Source: Saccharofermentans sp.
GTDB lineage: Bacteria; Bacillota; Clostridia; Saccharofermentanales; Saccharofermentanaceae
Direction: 5' to 3'
Length of the DNA: 64,000 nucleotides
Assembly (NCBI GenBank): GCA_024403715.1
Contig: JAKSRJ010000004.1
Location: 1 to 64,000 of the forward strand
The notes under the pieces: generated by a model
The model's database searches: none
The model's input: only the letters and a program-made list of their open reading frames with translations
Told to the model about the DNA's origin: nothing
Shown here: positions 47,426-57,600 of the stretch, one piece after another
Position numbering within the stretch: position 1 is the first letter of the stretch
How the letters are laid out: each line of letters starts with the position of its first letter
Program-made: the position numbers and the translations under genes

Positions 47426-48959
47426 AACGTCACTAAGAAAACCATTTAGAATTCCAATCGCGATACATTTCTTTGTATCTCTAGTTGCAGTTACAATTAT
47501 TACTGGAATAATGATTTGGTTTTCTAGTAATTTCATTATGAGAAGTTATGTTGCTAGCGAATGCGAAAAGCGAATTGCAAACGCAGTTAGTTCCTGTCAA
47601 AACTTTGCTAAGGCCTTTCGAAATTCTCTTCCTAGTGAAGGAATTGAAGATGAAGAATTAATTAGAACATATTTGTTGAATTCAATTGTATCTTCTACAG
47701 ACCTATCAAATGAGGCATCGATTGTTTTATTTGAAGAGACTGACGATTCTGAAAATAAATTTAGTGTAATGTGGCCAACAGCCTCTTACTCTGTATCAGC
47801 ACGTAATAGAGCAGATTTTTACTTAAATTCAATCTATGAAAATATAAATAAATCAAATTCTCTTAGAGAAGGAGATGTTAATAGTACCATCGTTAATGGT
47901 AATCTCGTATATTATAAATTTTTGAATGTAGAATACAGTAGTCATGCTGGAGAAGATGAATCTGAATATGATGAATACTATCTTCTTATTTATATTGACA
48001 CTTCTTCATATTACAGTTTTACTTCATCTATCAATATTGCAATTTTCAGAAATATTATTATCTCGGTTCTTATCTCTACTTTAGTTAGTATAATGATTGC
48101 AGTACCATTCTTTATTTCTTCAAGGCGTATATCAAAATTTGCGAACAGAGTTGGTAAAGGTGATTTCACTCCATTCACAGGACGAATAACTAGTAGTGAG
48201 TTTAATGATATTAGTATTTCAATGAATACTATGGCAAAAAGATTGGAAAAAGCTGATCAAGAGCAAAAGACTTTCTTTCAAAACGCTTCTCATGAACTTA
48301 GAACCCCTTTAATGTCAATACAAGGTTATGCTGAAGGATTAAAATACGATGTATTTAACGATGAAGACAAAAATAATGCCGTCGACGTAATAATCAGTGA
48401 GACCACGCGACTATCTAATCTTGTTGAAAATCTCCTTTCCATATCAAAAATGGATATGTCAAAAAGTGGAACTTATGATGTAAAGAAGACAGTTGTAGAC
48501 GTTCATGAGATTATAGATAGAACTATTGACATAGTGCGTGGTAGCTTTTTACTTGAAGATAAAGAGTTAATAACTGACATTAAAGCTAACAATACGTACA
48601 TTCATGCTAACGAGAATGATATTTTACGAATGCTTGAAAATATCTTTTCTAATTGTCTTAGATATGCAAAAAAAAGTGTTTACTACAAAGTGTATTTAAA
48701 GCGTAATCAGGTAATATTTGACATAAGCGACGACGGACCTGGAATATCTGAAGAAGTATTAGATAACTTATTCGAGCGATTTGCAAAAAGCAATGATGGT
48801 AAACATGGAATTGGATTGTCACTAGCAAAAGCAATTGCTGAAGAACACGGAGGATCAATCGAAGCCTTAAATAAACCTGATGGAGGTGCTCAATTCAGAA
48901 TAAGCCTCCCAACAATCAAGCCTAGAGAGCAACTATCACATAAAAATAACGAAGGTTAA
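47418..48959 (+). CDS. Membrane sensor histidine kinase
   Basis: A 513-residue kinase: first span about 14-36, an extracytoplasmic sensor of about 165 residues (acidic, no recognised family), second span about 206-233, HAMP segment, HisKA domain with QNASHELRTPLMSIQGYAEG (phosphorylated His about 292), and an ATPase domain with N-box MLENIFSNCLRYAK, DDGPGI, and GIGLSLAKAIAEEHGG. Its cognate partner is the regulator it overlaps. The gene ends at a strong terminator. The sensed signal cannot be read. Confidence 0.95.
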   Translation: MSKTSLRKPFRIPIAIHFFVSLVAVTIITGIMIWFSSNFIMRSYVASECEKRIANAVSSCQNFAKAFRNSLPSEGIEDEELIRTYLLNSIVSSTDLSNEASIVLFEETDDSENKFSVMWPTASYSVSARNRADFYLNSIYENINKSNSLREGDVNSTIVNGNLVYYKFLNVEYSSHAGEDESEYDEYYLLIYIDTSSYYSFTSSINIAIFRNIIISVLISTLVSIMIAVPFFISSRRISKFANRVGKGDFTPFTGRITSSEFNDISISMNTMAKRLEKADQEQKTFFQNASHELRTPLMSIQGYAEGLKYDVFNDEDKNNAVDVIISETTRLSNLVENLLSISKMDMSKSGTYDVKKTVVDVHEIIDRTIDIVRGSFLLEDKELITDIKANNTYIHANENDILRMLENIFSNCLRYAKKSVYYKVYLKRNQVIFDISDDGPGISEEVLDNLFERFAKSNDGKHGIGLSLAKAIAEEHGGSIEALNKPDGGAQFRISLPTIKPREQLSHKNNEG

Positions 48960-48967
48960 AAACAAAA

Positions 48968-48994
48968 AAAGACGGACCGCAGATGTCCGTCTTT
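48968..48994. terminator. Bidirectional terminator between the sensor kinase and rny genes
   Basis: A perfect 10-bp stem AAAGACGGAC/GTCCGTCTTT with a 7-base loop. Read from the plus strand it is followed by CTTTTG; read from the minus strand by seven T. It serves convergent transcription of the kinase gene and rny. Confidence 0.9.
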
Positions 48995-49055
48995 CTTTTG
49001 GGTGAATTGCCAACTCAAAACATAATAAATTCTAACTAAGGTAAAAAGTTCAATA

Positions 49056-50618
49056 TTATTTAGCAACATCTGTTGCTCGAGTCTCACGGATGATATTAAC
49101 TTTGATTTGACCTGGATAATCAAGTTCATCTTCAATCTTTTTACAAATCTGTCTTGCCTTCAAAATCATTTCTTCATCATTAACCTTTTCTGGTTGAACA
49201 ATTACACGAATCTCACGGCCAGCCTGAATTGCATAACTCTTATCAACACCGTCAAAGCTTGTAGCAATTTCTTCAAGCTTCTGAATTCTATTGATATAAG
49301 TCTCAAGATTCTCTCTTCTTGCACCAGGTCTAGCTGCTGATATAGCATCTGCAGCAGCAATCAATGCTGCCTCAGGTGTTTTAGTCTCAACATCACCGTG
49401 ATGAGCTTCAATGGCATTGCAGACATTTTCTGATTCATGGTACTTACGAGCGATATCATAACCAAGCTGTATATGAGTTCCCTCTTGTTCGAAGTCAACA
49501 GCCTTACCAATATCGTGGAGAAGTCCAGCTCTCTTGGCGAAATTTACATCAAGGCCTAATTCGCCAGCCATCATACCAGCCAAGTAGGATACTTCGATTG
49601 AATGCTGAAGTACAATTTGTCCATAACTTGTACGGTAACGGAGTTTACCAAGGAGCTTAATGATTTCAGGATGTAGGTTCATAACGCCAGTTTCATAAGC
49701 TGCACGCTCACCCTCCTGCTTGATTGTCTGATTAATCTCCTTCCTAGCCTTATTCGCCATCTCCTCAATTCTTGCTGGATGGATACGTCCATCAGATACA
49801 AGCTTCTCAATAGTAAGTCTTGCAATCTCACGACGAATAGGATCAAAAGATGAGAGAATAACGGCCTCTGGTGTATCATCAATAATAAGATCAACACCTG
49901 TAATTGTCTCGATAGCTCTGATATTACGGCCCTCACGACCGATAATTCTTCCCTTCATCTCATCATTAGGAAGGTTAACAACGGAAACAGTAGCTTCCGA
50001 TACATAATCTGAAGCGTAACGCTGAATTGAAGACACAATAATGTCTTTTGCAATCTTATCAGCATCTTGCTTAGTTTTCTCTTCCATCTGCCTGAGCATT
50101 ACAGCCATATCATGACTATATTCCTTCTCAGCTGCATCAAGCACAAGGCTCTTTGCTTCTGCAATAGACAATCCTGAAATACTCTCAAGTTCACGCTCTT
50201 TAGCTGCTTCAATCTCCTTTGTTCTCTCAAGAGATTTCTGAGCTTCTTCGAGTTTTTTATCAAGTTCAGCACGCTTATTTTCTGCGTTAGCGAGCTGTTT
50301 CTCAATATTGTCTTCCTTTTGCTCAAGCTTGTTTCTCTCTCTTGCAAGTTCTTGTCTCTTCTCTCTAACGTCGTGCTCTAACTCTACGCGCGCCTTAGAG
50401 ATTTCTTCCTTCGCCTGCAAAAGAAGTTCTCGCTTGCGGTTCTCAGCATCCTTTTGGGCCTGTGCCTGAATCTTTTCAGCTTCTACCTTAGCTTTCTCAG
50501 AATCCTCTGCTAATTGCTTCTGCTCAGCAGATAATCCTCGCTTGTAATAGAAATTTACACCAATAATTCCAAAAAGGAGACCTAGAACCAATCCAATGAT
50601 TAAGAATAACCACTGCAT
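49056..50618 (-). CDS. rny: Ribonuclease Y
   Basis: Membrane-tethered endoribonuclease that initiates mRNA decay in Gram-positive bacteria. The protein is 520 residues: N-terminal span ([20 protein letters not shown]), long charged coiled coil (about 30-190), KH domain ([20 protein letters not shown]), and HD domain with [10 protein letters not shown] and EAHHGDVE. The frame is open 13 codons upstream, but this start gives the normal length; GGAGG lies 11 bases upstream. It is divergent from the RluA-type gene. Confidence 0.96.
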   Translation of the reverse strand: MQWLFLIIGLVLGLLFGIIGVNFYYKRGLSAEQKQLAEDSEKAKVEAEKIQAQAQKDAENRKRELLLQAKEEISKARVELEHDVREKRQELARERNKLEQKEDNIEKQLANAENKRAELDKKLEEAQKSLERTKEIEAAKERELESISGLSIAEAKSLVLDAAEKEYSHDMAVMLRQMEEKTKQDADKIAKDIIVSSIQRYASDYVSEATVSVVNLPNDEMKGRIIGREGRNIRAIETITGVDLIIDDTPEAVILSSFDPIRREIARLTIEKLVSDGRIHPARIEEMANKARKEINQTIKQEGERAAYETGVMNLHPEIIKLLGKLRYRTSYGQIVLQHSIEVSYLAGMMAGELGLDVNFAKRAGLLHDIGKAVDFEQEGTHIQLGYDIARKYHESENVCNAIEAHHGDVETKTPEAALIAAADAISAARPGARRENLETYINRIQKLEEIATSFDGVDKSYAIQAGREIRVIVQPEKVNDEEMILKARQICKKIEDELDYPGQIKVNIIRETRATDVAK

Positions 50619-50643
50619 GTTGGTACTCACCTCCAATATAAAG

Positions 50644-50673
50644 TTGTCAAAGAACATTTTTATAAGCTATTAT
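50644..50673 (+). promoter_or_regulatory. Candidate promoter of the RluA-type gene
   Basis: TTGTCA (50644-50649) and TATTAT (50668-50673) with an 18-base spacer, each one mismatch from consensus, lie about 50 bases ahead of ATG 50724. An AAGGA ribosome site follows. Confidence 0.5.
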
Positions 50674-50723
50674 TAGCCTTAAATATAATAAAAATATATG
50701 TAATATGTGTCAAGGACGACAAA

Positions 50724-51671
50724 ATGGAATTTAACTATGTTGTAACATCTGAACAAGACGGTAGAGCACTAAAATCCGTTATGGCATCTATGGGTATGAG
50801 TCGTAACATGATTAAGCGTGTCAAACTATATGGCGACTTAGATGTTAATGGTGAACATGTATGGGTAAATCATATTGTACATGAGGGAGATACTATATTC
50901 GCCAGATACCCTGATGATGTTGGCGATCTTAACAAGATTCCTAACATTCCGATTCTATATGAAGACAAGTATTTTGCAGTAGTATGTAAACCATCAGGAA
51001 TGGTTACACATCCAACTCATGGACATCTTGATGATTCATTACTTACGGCTCTTAATTCCAGCGAGAATCCTTTACATCCAGTAATGAGATTAGACCGCGA
51101 AACCTCTGGCTTGATGGTTGTTGCTAAAACTGGACATATACACAAGCTTTTTTCAGAACAGCATTGTATTTCAAAGCAGTACATGGCAGCCGTGTACGGT
51201 AAATACGAACCAACTTCCGGTACTATTAACGAAGCTATTAAACGTCGTGAGAACTCTGTAATGATACGTGATGTTGCCTCTCCAGATGATCCAGATGGAA
51301 AGCAATCAATTACCCATTATAATGAGATTGCTTATGATAGTTCTCTAGATATATCACTAATAAGGTTTAAACTGGAAACAGGCCGTTGTCATCAGATTAG
51401 AGTTCATTCAACCTATATGGGACATCCATTGGTAGGAGATGGTCTTTATGGACCTAATTCAATCGATAATCCATCTGAACTCTTTCCTCTTAGCATAGAG
51501 CTAGATAAGAAATGTCCACGAGTAGCATTACATGCGGCTTACCTGCAATTTACTCATCCAATAACAAATGAAGTTATGTCTTTTACATCTTTGCCATCAG
51601 ATGAGATTTTGAACTTAAGTCCTGAATTCAGAAATCAACTCACGGGCGAGCTCGATAGATTCTTTATTTGA
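50724..51671 (+). CDS. RluA-family pseudouridine synthase
   Basis: A 315-residue RNA pseudouridine synthase: N-terminal S4-like region (SMGMSRNMIKRVKLYGDLDVNG), then the catalytic domain with HPVMRLDRETSGLMVVAKT carrying the catalytic Asp in RLDRETSG, and LETGRCHQIRVHSTYMGHPLVGDGLYG. The target (23S rRNA, tRNA or other) is not predictable. Its last 57 bases overlap the 3' end of recN on the opposite strand, so no terminator separates the two. Confidence 0.93.
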   Translation: MEFNYVVTSEQDGRALKSVMASMGMSRNMIKRVKLYGDLDVNGEHVWVNHIVHEGDTIFARYPDDVGDLNKIPNIPILYEDKYFAVVCKPSGMVTHPTHGHLDDSLLTALNSSENPLHPVMRLDRETSGLMVVAKTGHIHKLFSEQHCISKQYMAAVYGKYEPTSGTINEAIKRRENSVMIRDVASPDDPDGKQSITHYNEIAYDSSLDISLIRFKLETGRCHQIRVHSTYMGHPLVGDGLYGPNSIDNPSELFPLSIELDKKCPRVALHAAYLQFTHPITNEVMSFTSLPSDEILNLSPEFRNQLTGELDRFFI

Positions 51672-53300
51672 AGTTCCTGACAATAATCTGGAAACTTCTT
51701 CTACCTTAGACTCGCTATCAAGAGTAGTTATGTTGGTAAAAGTATTATTTCCATCCGTACTTTTAGCTATAAGGAAGTTCCCATCAGCAGCACATGCAAG
51801 CTGAGCTGTATGAGATACACATAATACTTGATGCGACTTACCTATAGAATGGAGCTTATGTGCAATCGCTAATGAAGCTCTTCCAGACACACCAGTATCA
51901 ATTTCATCGAAAATTAAAGTTGGTACTGTATCACTATTAGAAAGAATATTCTTAATAGCAAGCATTATTCGAGATGCTTCACCACCAGATGCGGTTAAAG
52001 CTAAATTAGAAGGAGCCTGGCCGGGATTACTAGAAAACATAAAGGTAACTTCATCTATACCCTTTAAATTAAAAAACTTATCCTTGTCTCTTGTTTTAAA
52101 ATCAACATAAAACTTAGCGTTAGGCATTTCTAATTCATTAAGTTCAGAAGTTATGTCCTGAGCTAATATCGAAGCAAATTCCTTACGACAGTTCGAAAGG
52201 CAGGTAGCTACTTCTAACAACTCTTTTTCACATTCTCTTCTCTTAAGTTTCAATTCATTTGAACGATCATTAGCATTATTAATTTCATCTAACTCAATTT
52301 GTGCTTTAGATGCAAAATCGTTAATCTCATTAATGGTTTTGCCATATTTAGACTGCAGTTCGTATAGGAGTCCAATTCTCTTTTCAATTCTAGAAGCTTC
52401 ATCTGGACTGAAACAATTGTCCGAAGCATTCTTTTCGTAATCGTAAGACAATGCTTCGACTTCCAAGCTTAAATTCTCAAGCCTTTGTATAAAATCAGAA
52501 TATGAAGAATCAAATTCTGATATTTTCTTTATAGTACGAAGAGCTTCGGATAATCTAGACGCTGCTGTAAAGCCATTACTGTCTTGACCACAGATATAGT
52601 TCCTTGCCTCTTCTATTAGTCTAGAATTACGAGCTAAAGCAGAAATTAACTTCTTTTTATTAATTAAATCTTCTTCTTCACCATCAACAAATTTAGCATC
52701 AGAAATCTCTTTTATAGCATACTCAAGATAATCGACTCTAGTTGAAGAAGAATTGAGTAAATCCATAACTCTTTTGTACTCAGAGGTAATTTCTTTATAT
52801 TCTTTTAATTTTGAAGTATATAGATTAAGTTGATTCCTAACCTTTTCTCCTCCAAAACGATCAAGCATATCAATATGAAACTTAGTATCAAATAATCTAG
52901 AAGTATCGTTCTGACCGTGAATATCAATTAACTCAGAAATAATTTCTTTTAAAACAGAAAGAATCACAGTAGTACCGTTAATTCTTGCGACGCTTCTGCC
53001 ATCTCTACCAATAGTTCTAGAGACAATCAAAGTATCATCATCAATAGGTATTCCATTATCGTTAAGAATAGAATCAATTACTGGATTACAATACGAAAAG
53101 ACAGCTTCTACATAAGCACTATCTTTACCATCACGAATTATGCTTTTTGATGCTTTTTGTCCTAGAATTAAACCAATAGCATCTATTAAAAGAGATTTAC
53201 CAGCGCCAGTTTCTCCAGATACAACATTAAGTCCATGAACAGGACAAAAAACAGCCTCATCAATTACAGCAAAGCTTCTAATTTCAAGCCTTGTAAGCAT
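51615..53300 (-). CDS. recN: DNA repair protein RecN
   Basis: SMC-like ATPase for double-strand break repair. The 561-residue protein has Walker A GETGAGKSLLIDAIGL (about 31-46), a long central coiled coil, the ABC-type signature LTASGGEASRIMLAIK, Walker B TLIFDEIDTGVSG and the C-terminal SHTAQLACAADGNFLI. Length is normal. It starts 2 bases behind the argR stop, the classic argR-recN pair, and ends the large operon. Its 3' end overlaps the convergent RluA-type gene by 57 bases. Confidence 0.97.
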   Translation of the reverse strand: MLTRLEIRSFAVIDEAVFCPVHGLNVVSGETGAGKSLLIDAIGLILGQKASKSIIRDGKDSAYVEAVFSYCNPVIDSILNDNGIPIDDDTLIVSRTIGRDGRSVARINGTTVILSVLKEIISELIDIHGQNDTSRLFDTKFHIDMLDRFGGEKVRNQLNLYTSKLKEYKEITSEYKRVMDLLNSSSTRVDYLEYAIKEISDAKFVDGEEEDLINKKKLISALARNSRLIEEARNYICGQDSNGFTAASRLSEALRTIKKISEFDSSYSDFIQRLENLSLEVEALSYDYEKNASDNCFSPDEASRIEKRIGLLYELQSKYGKTINEINDFASKAQIELDEINNANDRSNELKLKRRECEKELLEVATCLSNCRKEFASILAQDITSELNELEMPNAKFYVDFKTRDKDKFFNLKGIDEVTFMFSSNPGQAPSNLALTASGGEASRIMLAIKNILSNSDTVPTLIFDEIDTGVSGRASLAIAHKLHSIGKSHQVLCVSHTAQLACAADGNFLIAKSTDGNNTFTNITTLDSESKVEEVSRLLSGTSNKESIELARELISEFRT

Positions 53301-53302
53301 GA

Positions 53303-53764
53303 TTATGAACCCGCCATATCGAGAATAGTTGCTGCTAATGCTGTTGCTTCTTCAATACTGCCTGTAGCAACAAATACCGTATCATCTCCAGCAATAGTTC
53401 CAATTACGTACTGAAGATGCATTGAGTCGAGTGCAGAAGCCGCAGCCTGAGCCATACCAGGTAAAGTTTTAATTACAACCATATTCATTGCATTTCGACA
53501 TGATAAAAGAGAATTCGTAAAAACAGCTAGAAGTCTGCCTGGCGCAACATCACCAGTCTTATCAAGAACTGCATATTTACTTTGATTATTAGGAAGAATT
53601 ACCTTTATAATCCCAAGCTCTTTAATATCTCTAGAGCAAGTAGCCTGAGTTACTTCCATTCCATGAGACTTAAGCAAATTTGTAAGCTCATCCTGTGTTG
53701 AAATATCGTGCTCTCTAATCAAACGAAGTATCAATTCTTGTCTATCATTCTTGGCCATTTTCAT
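53303..53764 (-). CDS. argR: Arginine repressor ArgR/AhrC
   Basis: Arginine-responsive regulator of arginine synthesis and breakdown. The 153-residue protein has an N-terminal winged helix (RQELILRLIREHDISTQDEL, then VTQATCSRDIKELGIIKV) and a C-terminal hexamerisation/arginine-binding domain ending GTIAGDDTVFVATGS with the GDDT arginine-contact motif. ATG 53764 has AGAGG 8 bases upstream; it overlaps nadK by 20 bases. A matching operator candidate precedes argG at 25234. Confidence 0.95.
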   Translation of the reverse strand: MKMAKNDRQELILRLIREHDISTQDELTNLLKSHGMEVTQATCSRDIKELGIIKVILPNNQSKYAVLDKTGDVAPGRLLAVFTNSLLSCRNAMNMVVIKTLPGMAQAAASALDSMHLQYVIGTIAGDDTVFVATGSIEEATALAATILDMAGS

Positions 53765-54620
53765 AGAAGCTACCTCTTGCTACAATCTTACGCTTGACAG
53801 TCTGGAAGAATCCCGTAAATCCAAGACTAACGGTTTTACACGGAGACTCTACTTTACAAATTCTAAGCACATCATTCTGTTCAACATTAGGAAACTCACG
53901 CCCATCAGGACAAATAAGTGGAACTGTCTCAAATTCACCAAGATGAATCTCAACACTACTCTCAGGGCCAATAACATAACTCATATGTTGTAAAGTGTGA
54001 GGACATAATGGAGTAACAAGCATTACATCCATAGCAGGCATAATAAGAGGTCCACCAGCCGCTAATGTGTATGCTGTAGAACCAGTTGGAGTTGCAACTA
54101 CAATTCCATCACCATAAAACTTTTCTACTCGCTCACCATCGATGTACAAAGTCAACTTTGTAATATGAGGTTTTGCGCCTCTCAATACGGATACATCATT
54201 AAGGCAAATATCAGAACTCTTAAGATAACCATCTTTATCGTATAGTTCTGCCTTGAGTTGCATTCTATTTAAGATCTTATAATTACCAGATAAAATGTGA
54301 TCAACAGCTTCTTCAATATTATTTTCAGAGATTTCTGTTAGAAAGCCGATACTTCCCTTATTGATTCCAATAAATGGTTTATTCAAATCCCTATACTTAG
54401 AAATAACTGAAAGAAAAGTACCATCGCCACCGATAGATACAATCATATCTGCAGTTTCAAAAGTATCGAATTTTACGCCCTCTATTGAAGCTAAAACGGA
54501 ATCCTTAAGACTTATTCCAAATATAGGAGTGCAATTTCTAGAAAGCAAGACTTTAGCCAAAGCAATCGAGGTTTTATAATCTACATCACGAGATGTATTC
54601 GGATGAATAGCAAAAATCAT
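53745..54620 (-). CDS. nadK: NAD kinase
   Basis: Phosphorylates NAD to NADP. The 291-residue protein shows the catalytic GGDGTFLS motif (SIGGDGTFLSVISKY), NDVSVLRGAKPHITKL, YGDGIVVATPTGSTAYTLAAGGPL and the C-terminal region of the family. It lies 2 bases downstream of dxs and overlaps argR. In many Firmicutes a TlyA-type rRNA methylase gene sits between dxs and nadK or argR; it is missing here. Confidence 0.95.
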   Translation of the reverse strand: MIFAIHPNTSRDVDYKTSIALAKVLLSRNCTPIFGISLKDSVLASIEGVKFDTFETADMIVSIGGDGTFLSVISKYRDLNKPFIGINKGSIGFLTEISENNIEEAVDHILSGNYKILNRMQLKAELYDKDGYLKSSDICLNDVSVLRGAKPHITKLTLYIDGERVEKFYGDGIVVATPTGSTAYTLAAGGPLIMPAMDVMLVTPLCPHTLQHMSYVIGPESSVEIHLGEFETVPLICPDGREFPNVEQNDVLRICKVESPCKTVSLGFTGFFQTVKRKIVARGSFYENGQE

Positions 54621-54622
54621 AA

Positions 54623-56506
54623 TTAACTCCTTAGCACTCTCATTATTCTATCAGAAATGCTTTTTGCATCTAGATGAGCAAGTTTTAACTGTTGACTAAC
54701 AGTTCCCGCCTTAATCATCTGATCCTCAACTGCAAATACCGTTACTCTTCCATCATAACCATTAGTAGTAATCTCATGTTTAAGAGTTTCACCAAATCCA
54801 CCAGACAAAATTCCTTCTTCACCTGTAAACACAAATTTAGATTCACCAATTACCTCTAAAATCTCGCTATAATTAATAGGATTAATTTGAGTAAGGCAAA
54901 CAAGTCTTCCCTTGATTCCCTTTGACAATAGCATTTCAAATGCATCTTCACAAACTTTATCATAAAGACCTGTTGTAAACATTACATAATCCATACCTTC
55001 ATCTCTTACAACATGAGGCTTAGTTATAAGTTCAATATCTGTATATAATCCCTTCTCTTCCTCAAAAGGAGACGCACCTCTTGGATATCTAACAGCAACA
55101 GGTCCATCTATATGATTAACAGCATATTCCATACATAATTTTAAATCCACATAGTCTCTAGGAGATAAAATAGTCATATTCGGCATCGAATTAAGATATG
55201 CAATATCACGCAAACCATTATGAGTATGACCATCATTACCAACAAAACCAGATCTATCTACAGCAAGAACAACATGATTATTCATAAAACAAACGTCATG
55301 AATAATCTCGTCATAAGCTCTTTGTAAAAAAGAAGAATAAATTGCAACTACAGGGACTAGTCCCATACGAGACATTCCACCCGCCATTGTCACACAGTGT
55401 TCCTCAGCTATACCACAATCGAAGAACCTAGAAGGATATTTATATGCAAACTTATCCATGCCTGTTCCAATAGACATTGCAGCACATATTCCAACAACAT
55501 TCTTATTCTTATTAGCTACATCTAGCAAACTACCAGCAAAAGCATCTGTATATGATTTTTTAGAAGAAGGTCTTACTCCTACACTCTTATCAAATGGACC
55601 AACACCATGGTAATCAGAAGGATTCTCTTCAGCCAAACTATAACCCTTACCCTTCTTGGTTACTACATGTAAAAGAACAGGAACATTTAAATCTTTCACA
55701 GCATTAAACGCTTTGATTAAACCCTCAGTATCATGACCGTCAATTGGACCATAGTATCTAAGACCTAAATCCTCAAACATAGAAGGAATCTTACGATTAA
55801 CAACAAAACGGAAGAGACGCTTTACTCCCATTATTAGAGCAATAATAGCTTTTCCTAAGAGAGGAATCTTATTTAAAAAACTTTCAGTATTTTTCTTAGC
55901 AGACAAGTAACCGCTAGAAATACGAAGACTTTTTAAATACTTACTCATTCCTCCTACATTTTTGTCGATGCTCATCTCATTATCATTGAGAATAACAATC
56001 ATACGAGTATTCTGATGACCAAGATCATTAATAGCTTCATATGCAAGACCACCAGTCATCGCTCCATCACCAATTAAAGCAACGACATACTCATCCGTCC
56101 CCTTAATATCACGAGCTCTTGCCATTCCTATGGCAGCAGAGACAGATGTACTCGAATGTCCCGTATCAAAAGCATCATAAGGACTTTCAGAAATCCTCGG
56201 GAATCCTGCTATTCCACCCTGTTGTCTTAAAGTATCAAACTTATCAAATCGACCAGTTAAAAGCTTATATGAATATGATTGGTGTCCTACATCAAATACG
56301 AGTTTATCCTTAGTGTAATCAAATACAGACAGCATTGCTACAGTTAGCTCTACACAGCCTAAATTACTAGCTAAATGTCCACCATTAGTAGATACAGTGT
56401 TTATTATTTTATCTCTTAATTCTTCACACAAAACAGTACGCTCATCTCTATTCAATGAAGCGATTTTCTCTGGTGATAATTCTGTACCTAAATACTTATA
56501 ATCCAC
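54623..56506 (-). CDS. dxs: 1-Deoxy-D-xylulose-5-phosphate synthase
   Basis: First enzyme of the MEP isoprenoid pathway, condensing pyruvate and glyceraldehyde-3-phosphate with thiamine diphosphate. The 627 residues contain GHQSYSYKLLTGR, the ThDP motif GDGAMTGGLAYEAIND, YYGPIDGHD, GIAEEHCVTMAGGM and VAVRYPRG. The start is GTG at 56506, with GAGGA about 12 bases upstream inside the end of ispA. Directly follows ispA, linking precursor supply with prenyl chain synthesis. Confidence 0.97.
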   Translation of the reverse strand: MDYKYLGTELSPEKIASLNRDERTVLCEELRDKIINTVSTNGGHLASNLGCVELTVAMLSVFDYTKDKLVFDVGHQSYSYKLLTGRFDKFDTLRQQGGIAGFPRISESPYDAFDTGHSSTSVSAAIGMARARDIKGTDEYVVALIGDGAMTGGLAYEAINDLGHQNTRMIVILNDNEMSIDKNVGGMSKYLKSLRISSGYLSAKKNTESFLNKIPLLGKAIIALIMGVKRLFRFVVNRKIPSMFEDLGLRYYGPIDGHDTEGLIKAFNAVKDLNVPVLLHVVTKKGKGYSLAEENPSDYHGVGPFDKSVGVRPSSKKSYTDAFAGSLLDVANKNKNVVGICAAMSIGTGMDKFAYKYPSRFFDCGIAEEHCVTMAGGMSRMGLVPVVAIYSSFLQRAYDEIIHDVCFMNNHVVLAVDRSGFVGNDGHTHNGLRDIAYLNSMPNMTILSPRDYVDLKLCMEYAVNHIDGPVAVRYPRGASPFEEEKGLYTDIELITKPHVVRDEGMDYVMFTTGLYDKVCEDAFEMLLSKGIKGRLVCLTQINPINYSEILEVIGESKFVFTGEEGILSGGFGETLKHEITTNGYDGRVTVFAVEDQMIKAGTVSQQLKLAHLDAKSISDRIMRVLRS

Positions 56507-56510
56507 TAAA

Positions 56511-57386
56511 TCAGTAATTCCTCTTTATTGTAAATTCTGCAAGTTCATGAAGCATTGTAACATTTAATCCCATTTCGCTTAATAGTTCTAATGCTTTATA
56601 ACAACCTTGTTCTTCTTCTGAAAGCTTAATTCTAGCATTATCAATACCAAGTAAAGTAACAAATGTAGGCTTATTGTCGCGCTCATCTTTTCCTGTACTT
56701 TTACCTAATAAAGATTCATCAGCTTCGACATCCAAAATGTCGTCTTTAATTTGAAAAGCCAAACCTAGATGAGCAGCATACTCTTTAAGCAAAGAATAAA
56801 CATCTGCTTGACAGTTGCTAAAGAAAAATGGAGTAGTAACAGCAGCTTCAATCAAAGCACCTGTTTTTTTCTCTTGAAGCTCATATAAAGTATCGATATC
56901 AATCTTTTTACCTTCATTTATAATATCAATACTCTGTCCACCTATCATCCCATGTATGCCTGCTAATCTCGAAATATTATGAGCTGCAGTTGCATACTCA
57001 GTCCCTTTAATTGACTGTTTTAACAACTCTTCATGAGCTGAATTCAAAAGCATATCTCCAGCAAGTATTGCTATAGCTTCACCATACTGAACATGACAAG
57101 TTGGTCTGCCCCTTCTTAAATCATCATCATCCATAGCAGGCAAGTCATCATGAATCAAAGAATAAGTGTGAATCATTTCAAGGGATGCTGCAAATGGGGC
57201 AATTAGAGTATCTTCAACACCAAAATCTTTTAAAGCTAAAGCAGAAGCATACATTAAAGCTGGACGAATTCTCTTTCCACCAGCAAATAAGCTATAAGCT
57301 GCAGCATCCTTAACAGTATCATTAGCAGGTAAATCACTAAATATACTTTCTAAATATGGAGTTATCCAACTATTTGCATCAAACAT
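56511..57386 (-). CDS. ispA: Farnesyl/geranylgeranyl-type polyprenyl diphosphate synthase
   Basis: Condenses isopentenyl diphosphate into C15-type prenyl diphosphates. The 291-residue protein has GGKRIRPALM, the first aspartate-rich motif IHDDLPAMDDDDLRRGRPTC, GQSIDI, and the second motif FQIKDDILDVEAD. Class and context (xseB upstream, dxs downstream) favour farnesyl diphosphate synthase. It overlaps xseB by 8 bases; no strong ribosome site is seen, consistent with coupling. Confidence 0.94.
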   Translation of the reverse strand: MFDANSWITPYLESIFSDLPANDTVKDAAAYSLFAGGKRIRPALMYASALALKDFGVEDTLIAPFAASLEMIHTYSLIHDDLPAMDDDDLRRGRPTCHVQYGEAIAILAGDMLLNSAHEELLKQSIKGTEYATAAHNISRLAGIHGMIGGQSIDIINEGKKIDIDTLYELQEKKTGALIEAAVTTPFFFSNCQADVYSLLKEYAAHLGLAFQIKDDILDVEADESLLGKSTGKDERDNKPTFVTLLGIDNARIKLSEEEQGCYKALELLSEMGLNVTMLHELAEFTIKRNY

Positions 57387-57600
57387 CTATTTCATCACTT
57401 TCTTCTTTAGTTACAGGATTAACTATTGATACTTTTTGTTCAATCTCCTTAAGCTTTTCATCACACAATGAAGACAATTCAATACCTCTAGTATATAGCT
57501 TTAAAGAGTCATCCAAAGAAACATTACCCGATCCAAGTTTATTAACTATATCCTGTAATTCTTTTACAGCAGACTCGTAAACAAAACCCTCTTCCATCAT
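57379..57600 (-). CDS. xseB: Exodeoxyribonuclease VII small subunit
   Basis: A 73-residue small helical subunit that assembles with XseA. Contains the family pattern FVYESAVKELQDIVNKLGSGNVSLDDSLKLYTRGIEL. GGAGG precedes ATG 57600, which overlaps the xseA stop by four bases (ATGA). Sits between xseA and ispA as in B. subtilis. Confidence 0.94.
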   Translation of the reverse strand: MMEEGFVYESAVKELQDIVNKLGSGNVSLDDSLKLYTRGIELSSLCDEKLKEIEQKVSIVNPVTKEESDEIDV

